Source: Akkermansiaceae bacterium (GTDB lineage Bacteria; Verrucomicrobiota; Verrucomicrobiia; Verrucomicrobiales; Akkermansiaceae). From it: a stretch of DNA of 11,192 nt. The stretch spans positions 1 to 11,192 of the forward strand of contig JALZVD010000115.1 of NCBI GenBank assembly GCA_023300205.1, in the 5' to 3' direction. A model generated the notes under the pieces. It ran no database searches. It was not told the origin of the DNA and saw nothing but the letters and a program-made list of their open reading frames with translations. This document shows positions 7,081-11,192 of this stretch, in pieces. Made by a program: the position numbers and the translations under genes. How positions within the stretch are numbered: the stretch's first letter is position 1; every line of letters begins with the position of its first letter.

Positions 7081-8412
7081 TTATATTATTAAACCTTTGA
7101 TCTTTTTAAACAACTGTACCGATTGACTGTCGGTCATCATCGAAATCTTATAACAAATAGACAACAACTCATCATAAATATTTTCTTGCTCATTAGTAGT
7201 GAACTCCCCAAAAATCTTAAGAATAAGCTTATCGTATTGTGTCGTGTTTTTATTAAGGGCATTACACCTAACATCTAATAAGCTAGTTAATATCTCATAT
7301 CCAGCCACTTCCTTCTCTATCACTTCTTGACTTTGGTAAATATTAGAGATACTTATCTTTAAGATATCCTGAATCTGTGCCTCGTACTTAGACTTATCAA
7401 GTAGTGCTTTCGCGAAAGCGCCCTCAAGAATAGCCTCTTCGTTTTCCATAAAAATACGTACTGCATCTTCAATAAGCGTACCTATCGCTAAGGCTCTAAG
7501 ATATCCAACCCGCGCAGCCTTAGTCTTAAGCTCATAATACTTTTGAGTATTAATACTTGGCACTAGTTTTATCATATATTCCAGCGCATAATCTTCTGAG
7601 ATAAGACCAAGATTAATTCCGTCTTCAAAATCAATAATCGTATAACATATATCGTCTGCTGCCTCTACAAGAAAAGTAAGCGGATGTCTCGCATAACTAA
7701 TATCTTCACCTTTTCTGGTTTGAATAAGGCCTATATCTTGAGCTACTTCTTGAAAAGAAGCAACATCATTTTGAAAAAAACCATATTTTTTATCTGCAAT
7801 ATGAGAAGTGGGCTTTACTGGAAGTGACTCTTTAGGGTATTTCATAAATGCTCCCAAGGTTGCATAAGAAAGACGCAAACCACCCAGAGCTCCAGGCAAA
7901 GATTCTGTCAAGACTTTAAATCCGTTTGCGTTACCCTCAAAAGAGCAAAGGTCTTCATACTCCTTAGGTGATAGTTTATCCTTAAAGCGTTTTCCATTAC
8001 CATTTCTAAAATAATCTCCAATTGCTTTTTCTCCACTATGCCCAAAAGGCGGGTTACCGATATCATGAGCAAGAGCCGCCGCAGCCACAATGGCCCCAAA
8101 ATCATTAAAATGATACCCGTGTACCTCTGCAAGATGCGGGTATTTCTCAAGAATCTGCTTTCCTACTTGCCGCCCTAAAGATCGCCCTACTACAGACACC
8201 TCTAAACTATGCGTGAGGCGAGTATGCACAAAAGCAGTTTTAGAAAGTGGGATAACCTGAGTTTTATCTTGCAAACTCCTAAAGGCAGAAGAGAATATAA
8301 TTCTATCATAATCTACCTCAAATCCCAAACGGGTTTCATCTTGTTCGGCACGTAAACGTTTGTTTGTATCTCCTTGTCTCTTTAACGAAAGTAGGCGTTC
8401 CCATTGCATCAT
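7081..8412 (-). CDS. dgt: dGTP triphosphohydrolase-like HD-domain protein
   Basis: This 443-residue cytoplasmic protein of the dGTPase family hydrolyses a deoxynucleoside triphosphate to the nucleoside plus tripolyphosphate, a dNTP-pool control and sanitation role. The HD-type metal site is visible: HTRLTH at residues 63-68, AHDIGNPPFGH at 115-125 with His116-Asp117, and the late Asp in EAADDICY near 253. The opening ERLLSLKRQGD and the RIIFSSAFRSLQDKTQV segment (37-53) are characteristic of the family. The length is between short (about 380) and E. coli-type (505) members. Actual substrate range is not readable. An AAGGAA on the minus strand at 8418-8423 lies 5 nt upstream of the ATG at 8410-8412, a rare Shine-Dalgarno-like site here that supports this start (a second ATG follows directly). 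The palindrome at 7406-7419 encodes residues AFAKA within GAFAKAL (331-337). Confidence 0.93.
   Translation of the reverse strand: MMQWERLLSLKRQGDTNKRLRAEQDETRLGFEVDYDRIIFSSAFRSLQDKTQVIPLSKTAFVHTRLTHSLEVSVVGRSLGRQVGKQILEKYPHLAEVHGYHFNDFGAIVAAAALAHDIGNPPFGHSGEKAIGDYFRNGNGKRFKDKLSPKEYEDLCSFEGNANGFKVLTESLPGALGGLRLSYATLGAFMKYPKESLPVKPTSHIADKKYGFFQNDVASFQEVAQDIGLIQTRKGEDISYARHPLTFLVEAADDICYTIIDFEDGINLGLISEDYALEYMIKLVPSINTQKYYELKTKAARVGYLRALAIGTLIEDAVRIFMENEEAILEGAFAKALLDKSKYEAQIQDILKISISNIYQSQEVIEKEVAGYEILTSLLDVRCNALNKNTTQYDKLILKIFGEFTTNEQENIYDELLSICYKISMMTDSQSVQLFKKIKGLII
7406..7419. repeat. Dispersed palindrome inside dgt
   Basis: GCTTTCGCGAAAGC is a perfect 14-bp palindrome within dgt, read on the minus strand as Ala-Phe-Ala-Lys-Ala. 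Bases flanking the core are not symmetrical. Confidence 0.85.
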
Positions 8413-8453
8413 AACAGTTCCTTATTTAGAGATAGCAATATAGGGGGAATTAC

Positions 8454-8467
8454 GCTTTCGCGAAAGC
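8454..8467. repeat. Dispersed palindrome in the dgt/receptor intergenic region
   Basis: This is a perfect copy of GCTTTCGCGAAAGC, 42 bp upstream of dgt. Its left flank (ATTAC, from 8449) matches the copy at 2021. It has no T run on either side, so it does not look like an intrinsic terminator. Confidence 0.85.
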
Positions 8468-8510
8468 TTAATAAATGTAGATCCCACGTTTAAGAAATAT
8501 TAAAGGACTT

Positions 8511-8520
8511 CTGTTAACAG
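8511..8520. repeat. Short palindrome in the receptor upstream region
   Basis: CTGTTAACAG is a perfect 10-bp palindrome, 105 bp before the receptor ATG and 98 bp upstream of dgt. It is a possible operator, but it is a single copy with no recognised regulator consensus. It could be chance. Confidence 0.3.
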
Positions 8521-8588
8521 TAACTTTACACAAACATCACAACTACTTAAAACAACAATAACACTCGCTTAACCATCTAAGCATATTC

Positions 8589-8608
8589 CTGATGTTTCTT
8601 TGCATCAG
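8589..8608 (+). repeat. Hairpin in the receptor leader
   Basis: CTGATG (8589-8594) pairs with CATCAG (8603-8608) around an 8-nt loop, ending 17 nt before the receptor ATG. No T run follows. It could affect access to the start of translation or bind a regulator; six base pairs alone is weak support. Confidence 0.35.
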
Positions 8609-8625
8609 AAAACAAATCCAAATTA

Positions 8626-11192
8626 ATGAAACAATTTTTTCTCTTAACACTATTCCTTTTTTCTTTTGCTATACAAGCACAAGAAAATGGAACAATTGCT
8701 GGAACACTTACTGATAAAGAAAGTGTAGATGGACAACCCTTACCTTTTGCATCTGTTGTAATTAAAGGAACTACACAAGGAACTACTTCTGACTTTGATG
8801 GTAATTATACCATCTCTAATGTTGCTCCAGGAACATACACCCTTGTTGTCTCTTTTGTAGGGTACGAAACAAAACAAGTTCCTAATGTCGTTGTTGTTGC
8901 TAATCAAACAACAACGGTAAACGAAATCATAAGTGCGAGCGCAGCACAACTTGATGAAATTATTGTAAGAGCAACAAGCACTAAAAGAGAAAGTGTTCAA
9001 GCTTTACTTTTAGAACAACAAAATGCTGTTGTCCAAAAACAAAGTATTGGAGCTCAAGAACTCGCTAGTAAAGGAGTAAGTAATGCAGCTGCTGCGGTTA
9101 CCAAAATATCTGGTGTTTCAAAACAAGAAGGGGGCGGAAATGTATATGTACGTGGTCTTGGAGATCGTTACCAAAATACTACTTACAATGGACTCCCATT
9201 ACCTTCTAATAATATTGACAAGAAAAACTTAGATTTAGGTCTTTTCTCTTCTGACATTATTCAAAATATTGGTATTAGTAAAACATACGGTGCGAATTTT
9301 TATGGAGATTTTGCAGCCGGTAATGTAGACATTAAATCAAAAGAGCATAGTGGAGATGCATTTATAAATGCAGACTTAGGAACCTCTATCAACACAGGGT
9401 CTATAGGTAAAAACTTTGTGAAGAGTGAGGGGACTGGTTTTTTTGGTTTCTATAATAGATACCGTAATAATCCATTTGCTGTGATCTTATCTCACGGAGT
9501 AGACCCTATTGCTACAGATGGAACTTCAGGGCTTTCTGGATCAATTTCTGGAGGTAAGTCTTGGGATATAGGAGAAGAATCTAAATTGAGCGTATTTGCT
9601 ACGACCTCTTTTGGTAGTAACTATGAATACCGAAGAGGGCAAACTGCAAATTACACTGCTCTTGCCAACACTATATATCCAGATTCTGAAGAGTTTGAAT
9701 ATAGCCGTACAACAACAGCACTTACAAATATTGTATACCGTATTAATGGGGATCACAAAATCAAGTTTAACTCACTTTTTATTAACGATGCAACAGATGA
9801 GATAGGACGTTATGGAATAAGTGGTAATGGTCAAAACCGTAATGCTATCTTAAATACAGATCAAGGGTTCTTTACTCAAAACAACCAGTTTGAGCAAGAC
9901 ATGATCTATGTAAATCAAATCATAGGTACAAGCCGTGTAAATGAGAAATTAAAAATAGATTACGGAGTAGGATACAATAAAGTATTAGCCCGCCAGCCAG
10001 ACCGTAAACGTGTTACTTTAGAGCGATTTGACCTTGCATTAGATAATGACCCATCTACAAATCCAAGCTTATTTAGCAATGTAGATTTTGACAACCAACG
10101 TTATTTTCAAAATATAGATGACGACGAAATTAATGCTCGTATCAATGTGAATTATGAATCTTCAGAAACGCTCTCTTTTAATTTTGGTTACAATGGCCGT
10201 TCAAAAAAACGCTCATTTGACAACCAACGTTTTGGATATGATATTATAGAACCTAATACAGAAGTTACAGATGTCAATAACTTTGATGCCATCTTTAATG
10301 CAGATAACCTAGGAACTGTTTTTAACACAACCGTATTTAGACCCTTAGATCCATCACAAGGATTAGGAACAGAAAATCTTCCTGGACAATTAGAAAACAC
10401 TTACGAAGGAGAACTCGATATACATGCTGCATATGCAGATGCTATATATAAATATGGAGAAAAATGGACATTTGTACCAGGATTACGTGTAGAGCAATTT
10501 AATCAAGACATTACATACGATGTAATCAACCTTGCCTTTAACAATCCAGGAAGTAACGAAGCTTCAGAAACTTTTTTACTACCTAGTTTAAATATTAAAT
10601 ACGCTTTGAACGAGGACCAAAATCTACGCTTCTCTGTGAGTAGAACGGTATCCAATCCAGAATTTAAAGAAGTAGCTCCTTTTGTATATGAGGATGTAGT
10701 GGATCGTGTAGGTGGTAACCCAGATTTATTAAATGACCCTGCTTTTTCTTCTATTATTAATGCCGATCTAAAATACGAATGGTTCTTTGAGCGTGGACAA
10801 GTATTCTCTGTTGCCGCTTTCGCTAAACAAATTAATGACCCAGTAAACTTAGTATCTGCAAATGATGCTACAGGAACACAGCGTTTTTTTAGAACTGGAG
10901 ACAAAGCCGAAGTTTTTGGGTTTGAATTAGAATCTCGTAAAGCATTGCTTTTAAACACAGAAGAAAAAAGCCTTGTTTCTGCAGGGGTGAATATTACCTA
11001 TACGTACACAAACCAAGACCTTAAAGACGTTACAGGTACTTTTAACACAAACTTTGATAGAGATTCTGACAATTTACAAGGAGCATCTCCATTTTTAATA
11101 AATGCAGATGTAAGCTATACACCAACTTTTGGAGATTATAAGCCTAAAGCAAACCTTGTGTTCTCATATTTCTCAGACCGTATAGATGCCTT
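8626..11192 (+). CDS. TonB-dependent outer-membrane receptor (3' end outside window)
   Basis: This is the first 855 residues of a TonB-dependent transporter; the frame is open to the window edge. The signal peptide is residues 1-18 (MKQFFLLTLFLFSFAIQA|Q). A carboxypeptidase-regulatory-like beta-sandwich follows at about 22-105 (FASVVIKGTTQGTTSDFDGNY, FVGYE), a Bacteroidota hallmark. LDEIIV at 109-114 sits where the TonB-box-like segment of such receptors lies. The plug domain is about 115-265, with VRGLGDRYQNTTYNGLPLP from residue 175 and GDFAAGNVDIKS at its end. The rest is beta-barrel, with alternating aromatic strands and Asn/Asp-rich loops. Full-length relatives are commonly 900-950 residues, so perhaps the last barrel strands are missing. 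The RGLGDRY plug type differs from SusC. With no SusD or other partner gene visible, the substrate is unknown. It is divergent from dgt with a 213-bp upstream region. Confidence 0.93.
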   Translation, partial: MKQFFLLTLFLFSFAIQAQENGTIAGTLTDKESVDGQPLPFASVVIKGTTQGTTSDFDGNYTISNVAPGTYTLVVSFVGYETKQVPNVVVVANQTTTVNEIISASAAQLDEIIVRATSTKRESVQALLLEQQNAVVQKQSIGAQELASKGVSNAAAAVTKISGVSKQEGGGNVYVRGLGDRYQNTTYNGLPLPSNNIDKKNLDLGLFSSDIIQNIGISKTYGANFYGDFAAGNVDIKSKEHSGDAFINADLGTSINTGSIGKNFVKSEGTGFFGFYNRYRNNPFAVILSHGVDPIATDGTSGLSGSISGGKSWDIGEESKLSVFATTSFGSNYEYRRGQTANYTALANTIYPDSEEFEYSRTTTALTNIVYRINGDHKIKFNSLFINDATDEIGRYGISGNGQNRNAILNTDQGFFTQNNQFEQDMIYVNQIIGTSRVNEKLKIDYGVGYNKVLARQPDRKRVTLERFDLALDNDPSTNPSLFSNVDFDNQRYFQNIDDDEINARINVNYESSETLSFNFGYNGRSKKRSFDNQRFGYDIIEPNTEVTDVNNFDAIFNADNLGTVFNTTVFRPLDPSQGLGTENLPGQLENTYEGELDIHAAYADAIYKYGEKWTFVPGLRVEQFNQDITYDVINLAFNNPGSNEASETFLLPSLNIKYALNEDQNLRFSVSRTVSNPEFKEVAPFVYEDVVDRVGGNPDLLNDPAFSSIINADLKYEWFFERGQVFSVAAFAKQINDPVNLVSANDATGTQRFFRTGDKAEVFGFELESRKALLLNTEEKSLVSAGVNITYTYTNQDLKDVTGTFNTNFDRDSDNLQGASPFLINADVSYTPTFGDYKPKANLVFSYFSDRIDA
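10816..10827. repeat. Degenerate copy of the dispersed palindrome in the receptor gene
   Basis: GCTTTCGCTAAA differs from the left 12 nt of the palindrome by one base (G to T at 10824) and the right arm is lost after AAA. In the receptor frame it reads Ala-Phe-Ala-Lys, the same peptide as in dxs and dgt. It may be an eroded copy or coincidence. Confidence 0.45.

Noticed and set aside
4338..8412. Peptidase and dgt as one functional operon
   Set aside because: They share a strand but are separated by 76 bp, and their roles (secreted proteolysis versus cytoplasmic dNTP hydrolysis) have no evident link.
7081..8412. dgt as an anti-phage defence dGTPase in a defence island
   Set aside because: dGTPases can act in phage defence, but here the neighbours are housekeeping and nutrient genes with no other defence or mobile features, so a housekeeping role is the simpler reading.
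8454..8467. Intergenic palindrome as an intrinsic terminator
   Set aside because: There is no T run on either strand, and identical copies lie inside coding genes, so a terminator role is not supported.
8740..9000. Minus-strand frame inside the receptor (and similar frames opposite aspS, the peptidase, dgt and the distal receptor)
   Set aside because: These are shadows of strongly supported genes, with low-complexity Cys/Ser-rich translations and no domain or start context.
1..11192. CRISPR arrays, insertion sequences, prophage, tRNA or rRNA genes, or an undescribed multi-gene system
   Set aside because: No spaced direct repeats, transposase or integrase motifs, terminal inverted repeats or tRNA cloverleaf patterns were seen. 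The genes are recognisable and tightly packed, and only the palindrome family stands out.

Overview
The window looks like ordinary chromosome from a marine-type Flavobacteriaceae (Bacteroidota). The evidence is a low G+C composition, A/T-rich start regions mostly without Shine-Dalgarno sequences, promoter-like TANNTTTG boxes, a type A C-terminal sorting domain of the type IX secretion system (T9SS), and a TonB-dependent receptor with an N-terminal carboxypeptidase-regulatory-like domain. The genus cannot be fixed from sequence alone; a Dokdonia-like relative is my guess, not a demonstrated identity.

Layout. At the left edge is the 3' four-fifths of aspS (aspartyl-tRNA synthetase, +). A GTG-started gene for a small two-helix membrane protein overlaps its last 8 nt. 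Next, with its own good promoter candidate, is a 63-residue cold-shock protein gene (+), which ends at a strong hairpin terminator. Converging on that terminator is tadA (tRNA adenosine deaminase, -). tadA is divergent from dxs (DXP synthase, +) across only 34 bp, and each strand of that gap carries a -7-like box. dxs converges almost end to end with a large secreted M36 (fungalysin-type) metallopeptidase with a PA domain insert and a T9SS tail (-). Upstream of the peptidase on the same strand is a dGTPase-family HD hydrolase (-). A 213-bp divergent intergenic region separates it from a TonB-dependent receptor (+) that runs off the right edge.

The genes are mostly housekeeping: translation (aspS, tadA), isoprenoid precursor supply (dxs), dNTP metabolism (dgt) and cold shock/RNA chaperoning (csp). 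Two cell-surface nutrition genes, the exported peptidase and the outer-membrane receptor, sit on either side of dgt. Nothing shows that these genes form one dedicated system.

The most unusual signal is a dispersed palindrome with core GCTTTCGCGAAAGC. It occurs perfectly three times, once as a half-truncated copy and once as a one-mismatch relic, in both intergenic and coding DNA. All three coding copies are read in the same frame (Ala-Phe-Ala-Lys). I found no mobile element, CRISPR array, RNA gene or phage feature, and no convincing undescribed multi-gene system.
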